DNA of 34,592 nucleotides from NCBI GenBank assembly GCA_964358485.1, contig CAYHPY010000033.1, positions 1 through 34,592 on the forward strand. Reading direction: 5' to 3'. Source of the DNA: CAYHPY01 sp964358485. Its GTDB lineage: Bacteria > Elusimicrobiota > Elusimicrobia > UBA1565 > UBA9628. A program made the position numbers and the translations under genes. Shown here piece by piece: positions 1 to 10,800 of the stretch (position 1 is the first letter of the stretch; every line of letters starts with the position of its first letter). Below the pieces are notes generated by a model, which was not told the origin of the DNA, ran no database searches, and saw nothing but the letters and a program-made list of their open reading frames with translations.

Positions 1-1159
1 AGTGGCCGGCGTTGAAGTAGGCCATGTTGTCGTTCTCGGAGTGGATGATGTCGAAGATGACCTCCTGGGAGGCCCCGAAAAGGGTCATGGCGGGGATGCC
101 GGCGTTGCGGAACACCGAGGAGTCGGCGTCGCCGCCGGAGAGATAGGCTTCGGTCAGGTCCAGGCGGCTTTCCTGGGCCACCTTTTTGATCAGGTCCAGC
201 ATGGAGCGCGTGGAGTTGTTCTTCCAGGAGAAGGTTCCGTCCACGGCCAAAGTGTCGAGGTTGAGCATGGCGGAGATCTTGTTGCGCTGGGCCATGGGCA
301 AAGTGTTGAGGAAGTGCTCGGCTCCCAGCAGGCCCTCCTCTTCCCGGGCGAAGGCGACGAAAATGAAGGTGGCCTCGGTGTCCTCGTCGCGCAGGGCCTG
401 GTAAAGGTTGGTGACCATGGTGGCGCCGGTCCAATTATCGATGGTGCCCGCGCCCTCGTGGACCTTGTCGTGGTGCGCGCCGACCACGACGATCTTGTCG
501 GTCCGGCCTTTTTTGACGACGATGATGTTGTTGCGGTTGCGCCCGGCGTCCTGAAGCTTGATTTCCTCGGGCTTGGCCCCAGCCTGCTTGAAGAGTTCCA
601 CGATGACCTGTTCCCGCTGGGGATTGGTCAAAGGGGACCGGGACATCTCCTGGAGGATTTCCTCGTCGGAGGCGGGCTGGCCTTCGGGCCGAAAGGGGGC
701 TGGGCCGTAGGCGACCGCGCCATGGCGGCCCTCGGCGAGTTTTCCACCGTGGAAAAGCTGTTCGGCGCGGCGGGCGAACGCCTCGGGGGAGTCGAGGCCG
801 GAGGCTTCGATGGAGGGGCCGTCGCTCCCGGGGACCGGACCGGCGGACACGGCCATGTCTCCCAGGCGCGGTTCGGCCAAGGCGGAACGCAGGCCTCCGA
901 AGGAGGCTTCCATGGACATCGAAAGGGAGGGCTGCGGGGCTTGGGAGCCCGGGAGATAAACGGAATTCATCCCGAGGCCCGCCAGGGGGCTCAGGGAAGG
1001 GAAAAGCGATGGGGAAGCCAAGCGGGGGGATATGATCGGGGTCGGCGCGCCGGACCCCAGGCGGGAAACGGCCCGAGAGAAGGTCGCCGCTTCGCTAAAG
1101 CCCGCGAGGGCGCTCAGGAGCAGAATGGCCGCTTTAAAGGAAGATCGGGGGGTTTTCAT
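1..1159 (-). CDS. Secreted M28-family zinc metallopeptidase, C-terminus cut by the window edge
   Basis: This is the first 386 residues of a secreted aminopeptidase-like M28 enzyme; the stop codon lies beyond base 1. Residues 1-24 are a signal peptide (basic start, then AAILLLSALAGF). Residues 30-120 are a Pro/Ala/Ser/Leu-rich linker of low complexity, like the leaders of the Bat fusion and MoxR genes. The peptidase domain shows the full co-catalytic di-zinc set: H229 and D231 in GAHHDKV, bridging D241 in IDNWTG, the E273-E274 pair in REEEGLLG, D302 in NLDTLA and H373 in IIHSEND. The family removes N-terminal amino acids from peptides using two zinc ions; the exact substrate cannot be told. 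The gene lies 70 bases downstream of the Nudix gene on the same strand and may be cotranscribed with it. The ATG has no clear Shine-Dalgarno sequence. The family call is firm because every ligand motif is present. Confidence 0.92.
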   Translation of the reverse strand, partial: MKTPRSSFKAAILLLSALAGFSEAATFSRAVSRLGSGAPTPIISPRLASPSLFPSLSPLAGLGMNSVYLPGSQAPQPSLSMSMEASFGGLRSALAEPRLGDMAVSAGPVPGSDGPSIEASGLDSPEAFARRAEQLFHGGKLAEGRHGAVAYGPAPFRPEGQPASDEEILQEMSRSPLTNPQREQVIVELFKQAGAKPEEIKLQDAGRNRNNIIVVKKGRTDKIVVVGAHHDKVHEGAGTIDNWTGATMVTNLYQALRDEDTEATFIFVAFAREEEGLLGAEHFLNTLPMAQRNKISAMLNLDTLAVDGTFSWKNNSTRSMLDLIKKVAQESRLDLTEAYLSGGDADSSVFRNAGIPAMTLFGASQEVIFDIIHSENDNMAYFNAGH

Positions 1160-1229
1160 TGAGCGAGTCTATCATGGGGGGAAAAAATCCCCTAGACCCG
1201 AAGGGCCTAAGCGCGGGGCGGCAAAAGGC

Positions 1230-1712
1230 CTATTCCGGCAGGCCGGTGACGAAGCGGATGGCCAAGGTGCCGGTCTCCCGGACTTCTTCCACGATGTCCG
1301 GGGACTTCAAATCCTGGATGGAGTGCCAGCGCATTCCCTCGTGCTCATGGGAAAGGGCCTCGTCCCCGTCCTTGGCCCGGCAGAAATAGATCAGGTCGAT
1401 GTGTTCCGGGTGTCCGCCCGGAATGAATTCGAGCTGGACATGGTTGGGGATATGAAGGAACCGGACCTTGCCGTTTCCGGGGTGGGGGGCGCGGCGGGGG
1501 GAGAGAATCTCGGCCTCCAGCCCGGTCTCCTCGCGTATTTCCCGGAGCACGGCCTCGTCCGGCAATTCCCCTTCATCGATGTGCCCGCCGGGGGGCAGCC
1601 ACATTTTGAGCTTTTTATGGAACAAGAGGAGGGTTTTGCCCTCACGAACGACATAGCCGGTGGCCACGAAATGGCGGGCAGGGCCTACGGAGGGCCTAGA
1701 TGGATCGGACAT
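1230..1712 (-). CDS. Nudix hydrolase
   Basis: A 160-aa cytoplasmic Nudix-domain protein that hydrolyses a nucleoside diphosphate linked to another group, using Mg2+. The complete Nudix box (G-x5-E-x7-REUxEExGU) is visible as GHIDEGE followed by REIREETGL, starting around residue 42. The length is normal for a single-domain Nudix enzyme and there is no signal peptide. The substrate cannot be deduced. It resembles the many MutT/ADP-ribose-type Nudix proteins of bacteria, but nothing decides between them. It is transcribed leftwards ahead of the M28 peptidase and divergently from the Bat operon; the shared upstream region (1713-1824) holds a perfect inverted repeat. Confidence 0.9.
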   Translation of the reverse strand: MSDPSRPSVGPARHFVATGYVVREGKTLLLFHKKLKMWLPPGGHIDEGELPDEAVLREIREETGLEAEILSPRRAPHPGNGKVRFLHIPNHVQLEFIPGGHPEHIDLIYFCRAKDGDEALSHEHEGMRWHSIQDLKSPDIVEEVRETGTLAIRFVTGLPE

Positions 1713-1735
1713 ACGGGTATCTTACCAAAGGGCGG

Positions 1736-1759
1736 GGGGCCTAGGCTTTCCTAGGCCCC
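1736..1759. repeat. Perfect inverted repeat between divergent genes
   Basis: A 10-bp perfect stem (GGGGCCTAGG / CCTAGGCCCC) with a 4-base CTTT loop lies between the divergent Nudix and Bat-fusion genes. The position is wrong for a terminator, since no gene is transcribed into it from either side, so an operator or a leader hairpin of the Bat transcript is more likely. A short TTTA follows, but no T run. Confidence 0.5.
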
Positions 1760-1824
1760 TTTACTATCAGGAACAGGGCTCATTGGCCCAGGGATGATCT
1801 TGATTTCTTTGGAATAATTCACCA

Positions 1825-4800
1825 ATGGTCTTAAAGAAGTTCGTCTCGATCGCGTTGACGGCGGCCATCCTTTGGGGGGCGCCGGGCTTCGAGGCGCATC
1901 AGGCTTTCGCCCAGGCCGGACGGGCCGGCGCGGGGCGGCCCATTCGTCTGACGGGCCTTGGCGGCATGGTTTCCGGTGGCGGTGCCAGGGATCGACTCAG
2001 CCCGGCGGCGAAGGTGATTCCTGGCACCGTCGCGCTGGGAGCTCCGTTGCCAATGCCGGGGATCCATGGAGCGGCCCCGGCGCCCGCGGCCGCGGACCTT
2101 CGGCCCCTTTCCGCGGAAGTCTCCGCCGCCTCCCCGGCTCCCGAAACCAAGCTCGCTCCCGAGGCCAAACCGTCTCTGGAGGCCCGGGGTGCGGGGGAAA
2201 TCGGCATCGAGGCCGCGCTGGATTCGACTTTGGAAGTCCTCGCCGACAAGGATTCCGCCCAGGAAGAGGTCCACCAGGCCGGAAGTCGTTTGGCGGGTGA
2301 GGAAATCCGGAATTCAAGATCCGCTGATCGCGTGGCCGCCTCTCCGGTCCCCAGTGGCGGTGCCAGGGATCCACTCGGCAAGGCGGCCAAGGTGATTCCT
2401 GGCACCGTCGCCGTGCCCGTCGCTGTTTTCAAAGTTCCGCCCGCGCCGCGGCGCTCCTCCGGGCTCAAGCGCTTCATGATCGGCGCTGCGGCGGCCTTGA
2501 CCATCGTCCTGGCTCCGATGACCGGCGCTTTCGCCAAGCCCGGCCCCGTCCCGCAGGCCCCGATCACCTACCAGCAGCAGGCGCCCGGCCCCTTCGCCAA
2601 CCCCGCGGGCATGCCCCAGGACACGACCGCGGCCAAGGCCGACACCGTTCCGGCCGTCATCCCCTCCCCGATCTCGGCCGAGGTCGCGGTGACCGGACAG
2701 GGCGGGACGGTCGGGGAAAAGGTCCAAATCCAGGTCACCCTCAAGAACAATTCCGACAAGCCCGTCGTCGTCCCCTCGGTCCGCGCGGCGCTGGAAGAGC
2801 AGTTGCCGATTGATCTGGAGGTCCGCGGCGGCGCGAAATCGGATGAGATCACCTTGGCCGCGGGCCAATCAACCGTTCTTTCCTATGAATTGGTTCCGTT
2901 CGACGGCGGCGAAATCGCCGTTTCCGGCATCACCCTCTACATTCCGTTGGAGAAAGACGGCCAACCCGTCGAGGCGGAGTTGGTTCTTCCTGATTTTTCC
3001 GTCTCCGTCAAATCCGTCCTCACCCCCGACTGGAAAGAGAAGGGCTTCAAGGACATCCAGGGTCCCATGGCCAAGGGCTTCCCCAACGCCGCCGTCATCG
3101 GGGCGGCCCTGCTGGCGGCGACCTTTTTGGCCGGGGCGCTCCGGCTTCGGCGCAAGGGGGAAAAAGCCCCGGCCAAAAACTTGGAGCCGTTGCTGGACTC
3201 GACCCGCAAACGGATCGAAGCTCTGGAAAAGAACGGCGGAGACTTGAAGCCGGCCGCCTTCTACGACGAGGTCTACTCGATCCTGGCCGGCTTCAGCGTT
3301 GACTTTTTCGGCCTCCCCATCCGCGAGCGCAGCGCCGGCGAACTGACTCGGGACCTGAAAGCCTCCGGCAAGTTCTCCTCCGGACAGCTTTCCGTGATCA
3401 AAAAGCTGGCGACCGATGCCGAGGCCTACCGCTTCGGCGGGCGAACCCCGGACGCCGAGGCCCGCCGTCGGGACCTGATCGCCCTGCGCGAGTTGGTCAA
3501 GAGCGTTTCCTCGACCCCCCGCTCCGAGAAGGGGCCCGGCCTCTTCGGGATCATGACCATGCTTCCGGCGGCGGCCACCCTCCAGCTCGGCAGTCCCTGG
3601 GCCCTGCTCCTCTTCGTGCCTTTGGCGGGCTACATGATTTGGAAGCTCATGCGCCGGACCCCGGCCGACAGCCACGCCTTGGCCTCGACCTCGGCGCTTC
3701 CCGGCGGTAAATCCCTCCGTCAGCGCCTGACTTGGCTGCCCAAGTGGATGCGCAGCGCGGCCCTCAGCCTCCTGATCTTGGCCATGGCCGGCCCCCAGCT
3801 CGGCATCACCCGCAACGAGACCTACACGCCTTCCACCGACACCATCACGGTGACCGACCTATCCGGCAGCATGGACGAGAAGATGGGCGGGGGGATGACC
3901 AAGCTTCAGGCCGCCTCCAAGGCGGTCGAGGCCTATGTCGTCGATCAGCGCAAAGGAACCACCAACCGGGTCGGCATGGTGACTTTCTCCGATGAGCCTT
4001 ACCTGGACGTCCGGTTGACCACCGATTACGACGCCCTGATCGCCCACCTAAAGGAACTCAAGACCACCGGCTCCACGGCCATCGGCAAAGGCATCATGGC
4101 CGCGATCACCCATTTCCTCGAGGTCAACATCCTGGAGCTCAACGACGCCAAGGACCCGCAAGTCCAGGAACTGCGCTCGATCCTCGCCAAGGACGGGCTT
4201 TCCGCCGCGCTGGAGTACGCCAAGGCCCGGCCGGATTTTGTTCAGAAAGTTCTTCGCCCGGATCGGGCCAAGGTGGTCGTGGTCTTCTCCGACGGGGAGT
4301 CCAACGCCGGGATCACGCCCATCGAGGCCGCCGAGATCACCAAGAATCTCAACGAGAAGTACGGGTTCCGCCTGCGCATCTACTCGGTCGGCATCGGCAA
4401 CGCCGGGGGATCCGGTTTCGACGAGAAGACCCTGCAGGCCATCGCCGACATGACCGGCGGCCAGTATTTCCGGGCCGGCGACGCCGAAAAAATGCGGGAA
4501 GTGCTTCTCGAGATCAGCCGCCTGGAGAAGAGTCCCTCCAAAATCGTCTCCAACGTGACTGTTCAGGACCTGGGGCCCTCTCTGGCGCTTCTGGCCCTCC
4601 TTCTTTTGGGCATGCAGGTCGGCCTCTCTTCCACCCGCCTGCGGGCGATGCCCGCCATCGCTTTGATGATGACCCTGCCTTTGGCGCTTCCTCCCGACCT
4701 GCCCGTTCCGGCGGCGGCGGCGCAGGTTCAGACCGTGGCCCAGGCCCCGGCCGCGCCCATGAAGGGCTTTTCATTGAGCTTGAGCGCCACGCCCAAGGAA

Positions 4801-7800
4801 CTGGCCGCCGCCAACGACCTATACGAGAAAGGCCGCTACGACGAGGCCCTGCGCGGCTACGCCGAGGCTTTGGCCGCGCATCCTGAAATGGCCGAAATCT
4901 ACTTCAACATGGGCAACGCCTATTTGAAGCTGGGCGACGTGGAGCGGGCGCAGGCCAGCTACCAGAAGTTCGTGGCCCTGGCCCCGGACGCCGCCCAGGC
5001 CTCCCTGGCCTTCTACAACCTGGGCAATTCCGCCCTCCAGAAAAAGGACCTGGAGCAGGCCATCGAGTTCTATAAGGAATCCTTGCGCCGCGATCCTTCC
5101 AACGCCCAAACGAAGTGGAACATCGAAGTGGCGATGAAGATGATGAAGGAGCAGCAGAAGGAGCAACAGGAAAAAGACGGCAAACAGGACAAGAAGGGAA
5201 AGAAGGGGAAGAAGCAGCAGGGAAAACAGAAGGGCGATCAAAAGGGAGATCAGAAAGGGGATCAAAAAGGAGACCAGCAAGGGGATCAGCAGGGGGATCA
5301 GCAGGGAGATCAGAAAGGCGATCAAAAGGGAGATGGAAAAGATGGGAAGTCTGGCCAGCAAGCTGGCCAGAAAAAGGATGGCCTCGACCAACTGATCGAC
5401 AAGCAAGGCGAATCCGAAAAAGCCGCCGGAGACGCCCAGAAAAAGGGAATCACCCGCAAAGGCAACGGGATGTGGGGCGCGGGCTTTCTGCCGCTCGCGT
5501 TCGGCTTCGGAGGCACGGGCTTCGGCTTCACCGCCCCGGTCTTCCTGTGGATCGGGCTCATCGCTCTTCCCATTCTGGCCGGCTTGCTGATTTACGCGGC
5601 CCGCAAGAATCTCAAAGCCGCCCAAGCCCTTTCCCCCCGGGAGGCCCCCAAGACCTTGCGGGAGTGGGCGGGTTGGAGGCGCTTCCTCCTCAGGATGGGA
5701 ATGACTTTGGGCGCCGGAGCGATGCTCGCGATTACCGCGGCCGGCCCGATCAGCGGTTTTCAAGAAGAGCGGCTCAATTTCGGCGGCAAGGACATCCTCA
5801 TCACCGTGGACGGCTCGCACAGCATGGTCTACGCGGAAGACGGGCGCATGGACAAGGCCAAGAAGGAGCTTTCGGCGTTCCTGGCCAAGCTCCAGGGCAC
5901 CGACCGGGTGGGCTTGGTGGTGTTCGCGGGCAACGCCCGGACCGCCTCGCCCCTGTCCATCGATTACGGGAATTTCAATTTCAAGCTGGACCGCTTCGAG
6001 CGGGAGGCGGCGGGTCTTAAGGAAGGCTCCAACCTGGTTGAGGCGGTCCTCCATTCCGCCAAGGCCTTCGAGACCGTCAAGAAGATCGGGGACCGGACCC
6101 GGGTCCTGATCGTGGTTTCCGATGGGGACATCACCGCCGGGGAGCTCGAGGAGGCGGTCAAAGCCGCCCGCGAGCACGGCATGACGATCTACACCATCGG
6201 CGTCGGCAGCGCGTCGGGCACCAAGATGAAGGTGCCCACCGAGGACGGCAAGGGGGCCGAATACATCATCGACGAAAAGGGCGGCGGGCCCGCCATGACC
6301 TATTTAAAGGAAGAGCCTTTGAAAGCCCTGGCCGCCGGAACCGGGGGCGCGTATTTCCGGGCCCAGGAAGGCTCCGGCATGGATCAGATCATGGCCCGCG
6401 TGGCGGAGCTCAACAAGGGCGAAAAAGGCGATTCGATCCGCTCTCCGAAAAGCGTGGCGGGCTGGTTCCTTGGCCCGGCCCTCCTGCTCCTCTTGGGCGA
6501 ACTCCTGATTCCCGGGAGAAAGATGACCACTCGGCGGGCCGGCCATGGCCCCCTGAAGTCGAAGAAAGGGACTGGGGCCATGGCCGGAGCCGCCCTTCTC
6601 CCATTAAGTGCTTGGCCCGCGTTGTTGCCGTTTCTGGCCGTGTTTTCCGTAGTCTTGGCTTTGATTCTAATTGACGTTTTAACCGGCCGTTCCCTCAGCC
6701 GCCGTCTTCGCTGGGCTTACCAGCGCCTGGTCCGGACCCCCGCGCGCGGCCTGGTCCGGGATCAATCCACCCTCTTCGAGCTCCGGGAGGCCGACCAGGC
6801 GCGCCTGAAGATTTTCGCCCAAGCTTGGAAAACAGCTTCGGGAAAGGATCGGGAGTCGTTGATTGAAAGGGGAGCCGAAGATCAGGCTCTCTGGCGGGAG
6901 TTTCTGGTCTACGCGTACCTGGCCTCCGGTTCTCGAAGCGAGCAGGACGCCCTGCTCGCCAAACTCTCGGCCCTGGGCCGCTCCCGCCTGGAGCCGCTGG
7001 GGCCCGTGGTGGAAGGGCTGGCCTCCCGCTCCAAGAGCTTGGATTGGCTGGCGCATCCCGACATGTCCCGGCCTTTGGCCCGGCTGGCCGCCTCCCTGGA
7101 CCGCAACTCAGAATCCGTCCGGGGGGCGCTGGCCGTCCTGGCGACCCACGGGGATTTTGAAACCGCCTCGACCGCCCGCCTGGCCCTGGGCGCGGTCGCG
7201 GCCCCCGGCAAGGCCGGGCGCAAGCGGCGGTTTTGGACCGCGGCCGCCTCGCTTTTGATGGCGGCCAGCATCGCCGTGACTGGGTTGGGCGGAGTCCGCA
7301 CAGTTGAGTTTTATCAACAGCGCGACGCGGCCCGGGCGGAGGCCATGCGCCTCTTCTACGCCGAGGATCTTTTCATCTTCACCGACACCTACGCCGATCA
7401 GCGCATTCCCGCGGAGGTCCTCCCCGCCCTGAAATCCTGGCACGCGGCTCCCGAGGCCGGGGTGATGGAAAAGGCCTTGGACCTTTTGCGGGATTCTCCG
7501 GATCCCAAGGCCGACAACGTTCTTGAAGCCCTGCTCAAGCGCGCCGATCTCCTTCCGATTTCCGCGGGCGCGCAGACCAAGCTCCTGAGCATTCTTCTGG
7601 AGCGCGATAGCGACCAGCTTTGGATGTCCCTGGAAGAGCACATGGCCAAGAGCGCGGAGAACCCGCGCGCGGTGGAGCTCATCAAGCGCATGATCGCGCT
7701 GAGCGCTCAGGGGACCGAAAAATCCTTCCAGAACCTGTTCCACTTCCTGAAAAGCCCCAACGACGAGATTCGGGGCGACGCCGCCAAGTCCATCCTGGCC

Positions 7801-10800
7801 TACCTCGGCAAGGCGCCGGCCGGAAAGGCGCTGGAGCCCCTCTCCGCGGTCCAGGCCAAGTACTCCGCCGATCCGCTGCTCAATCTCTGGACCGAGTTCT
7901 TCGTTTTCGAGCGCCTGGCCTCCGCCCCCGACTCGGTCGGGGACATGGCCCAGGTCCGCGGCCTCATGGACCGCATCCTCGAGAGCGGCACCAAAGCCGA
8001 GGGCCTCAAGGCGGAGCGCATGAAAGCCGTGGAGAAGGGGGCGGAACTTCCCCCGTCTTTCGAGGAACAATTCTTGTCCGTGGCCCAGGGCGCGTTGGAG
8101 CGTTCCGGGGGCAAGGCCTCCGAGCGGCTGTCGGAGACCGCGCTGTACGCCTACAACTCCATGGTCACGCGGATCGTCAAGGAGGCGGAAGCCAAGTTCC
8201 CCGGCCTTCATAAGGACTTTGTGGCCGCGGGCGTGGCCCTTCCCGACCGGGTCAATCAATACAGCGGGTACGACGATTACGACGACTATTACGGCCACGG
8301 GCACGGGCGGAGCCGGGGAAGCTACTCCAGCACCGAGTCCGTTTATCGGACCGTCTACAAGCTGAGCCATGTTCAGGCCCTCGGCCAGGCCGTGGCCGCC
8401 AAGGCGGACGCGGAAAAGATTTCTCTCGAACAAAAAGAGTTCCTGGCCCGGGCCGACGCGGCTCTCGGCCAGGTCTTGTCCGTGGGTCCGGGGGCCGGGA
8501 TGCTCGCCGGGAACACTCCCGGGGAGCTTGCCGCCGATTCCCTGCGCCCCGTCCTGCAGGAAGGTTCCTCGGCCTTCACCGGTTCCGAGTTCCTCAAAGC
8601 CTTGCGGGCCGCGGGCCTGGCCCCGGACAACGGGAGCACGGACCCCGAAAGCGCCTACCGGCAGACCATGACCGCCGAGGAGATGCTCAACCTCCGGGCG
8701 TTCCTGGAAAAGCTGGCGGCCTCGGGCAAAAGCTGGGAGCACGGCGGCAAGGAGCGCGCGATGAACGGCGCCGAGCGGGCATATCTGGCCGGAGCCGCGG
8801 AGCGCGTCGACGCCCTCCTGGCCAAGCATTACCCCGGAACGGCCTCGGCCCCGACCGTGGGGTCCCTGCTGCGGGGCTTGGCCGCCGCTCCCGCCAAGGA
8901 CCGGCCTGCCGCGGAGCTGAAGCTCAACGCCGCCTTGGACGCCCCCGGGGGACAAGCCGTCGTTTTCGCCCGCTTGGCCGCCGGCTCCGCGCGAAATCTT
9001 GACAATCCGCGGGCCCAGGCTGAGGCCATGAAAATTCTCCTGGAGCGCGCCGCCAAGGCCCCTGTGTCCTCCGCCGAGGAGGCCAAGCCCGCGCTGAAGT
9101 CGCTGCTTGCGACCGCCGAAGCCTCGGGCCGCGGGACGCAGGCTTGGGAGCAGGTTCGGCAAGCCGCCGCCAAGGCCGGCAAGTCCGGCGCGCTCGATGA
9201 GATCGTTCTGGAACTGGTCTCGGGCGTCGCCAAGGATTTGGTTTCCAGCGCCTCGTCCGCTTTCCCCGGTTTGCGCAAGGAGTTGACTGAGCGCGGGGTC
9301 ACACGGGGGGAGTATCAGGAGCGCTCCGTTTACAAGGCCAAGCACCTTAAAGACCTGCGCCAGGCCGTCCTGGACGCCGCGGCCCAGGTTCGGGCGAAAG
9401 GGGCGCTCTCCGAGGGCCAAGCCGCCGCGGAAACCTCCGCGAAGAATCTTTCCGCGGTCGTCGCGGCCGGGCAGGCCGCCGGTTTACTTACGGGAGACAC
9501 TCCCGGTGAGCTTGCCGCGGAGAAGGTCAACAAGGTCCTGCAGGAAGGCTACCAGCTCTTCGCGGCCAAGACCTTCTTGGAGGCCTTGCGGGCGGCCGGG
9601 CTGGCTCCCGCGGGCGATTCGGTCGATCCCGAGGCGGCCTATCATCAGTCCTACACCAAGCAGGACCTGGCCAAGATTCGAGGCTTTGTGGCCGAAATTC
9701 TTAAGTCGGGGAAGGGTTGGAGCTATGACGGCAAGCGCCAGCCGTTGGAGCAAAAGGAAAAGGACTATTTGAGAAAGGCCCTTAAAGAGCTGGACAAGGT
9801 CATCCTGGAGCAGGGGACGGCGACGGCCAAGAAAATCCAAATGAACGGAATGGCGCCTTTGGCTTTGATGGCCATCGGGGGAACCTGGCTCTGGCCCTTG
9901 CTGGTGACCGCCGCGGCGATGGGGTTGGTTTATTTGGCGTACAAGCTTTTCTCGAAGAAAAGTAAAGAATCAACGGAACCGGAACAAAGAGAAATCTCGG
10001 AAAACGTTCTCGCCCGCTACGACAGTCTGGGCCTGGCGGCTAAAAAATTCGCCACCTCCCCGATGGGCGGGGCGTTCCGGTCCTGGCTCATCGGCCCCGG
10101 CGGCACCGAGTTCGCCGAATCGGCGCCCTACAACAACGAGGACCGCAAGAACATCGACTGGAAAACCTCGGCCAAGAAGGACGAGCTTTACGTAAAGCGC
10201 TATGAGCAGGAAAAGGAAATGCCCTTGATCCTCATGGTGGACCTGAGCGCCTCGGGGCGCTTTGGCTCCGCCGGGGAAAAGCGCGCCGCGATCCAGGACG
10301 TTTCCTCCGCCCTGGCCTTGGCGGCGGCCCGGCTCAACGTCCGCGTGGGGGCCATGATTTTCACCGACACCGTCGAGGTTTACCTCCCGCCCAAGGGCGG
10401 GGAGAAGCAGGCCTGGGAAGTGGTCCGCCGCATCGCCCAATTCGAGCCGGCTCAGGGCAAGGGCACGGACCTCCGGGCTCCCATGGACCAGGCCTTGAAG
10501 CGCCTGTCCGGGCGCGCGATCGCGGTCCTTGTCACCGATTTCTTGACGGATAAGGCCGACTATAAGGATTCCCTGCGGGCCGTCGCCGCCCGCCACGACC
10601 TGCGGGTGGTGCGGGTGACCGACCCCTCCGACACCCGGCCCCTGCCGGACGTGGGCCTGGTCCGGGTCCGGGACGGCGAAACCGGCGCCTCCCGGGTCGT
10701 GGACACCTCCAATGCCGCCTTCCGCGCCGAGAACGCCGCCCGGGTCCAGGCCCGCGAGCGCGAGATCGAGGAAACTTTGCAGGACGCCGGCATCCGGCCG

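Noticed and set aside
2..1162. Long plus-strand ORF with Gly/Val/Asp-rich translation at the left edge
   Set aside because: It is the complement of the M28 peptidase frame, which has a signal peptide and all zinc ligands; the plus-strand protein has no family pattern.
5230..5337. CRISPR-like array
   Set aside because: The 12-bp repeats are contiguous, in frame and coding, with no spacers.
7108..9420. 770-codon minus-strand ORF inside the Bat fusion
   Set aside because: High GC content opens the opposite frame; its translation is low-complexity Gly/Leu/Arg with no domain, while the plus frame is consistent.
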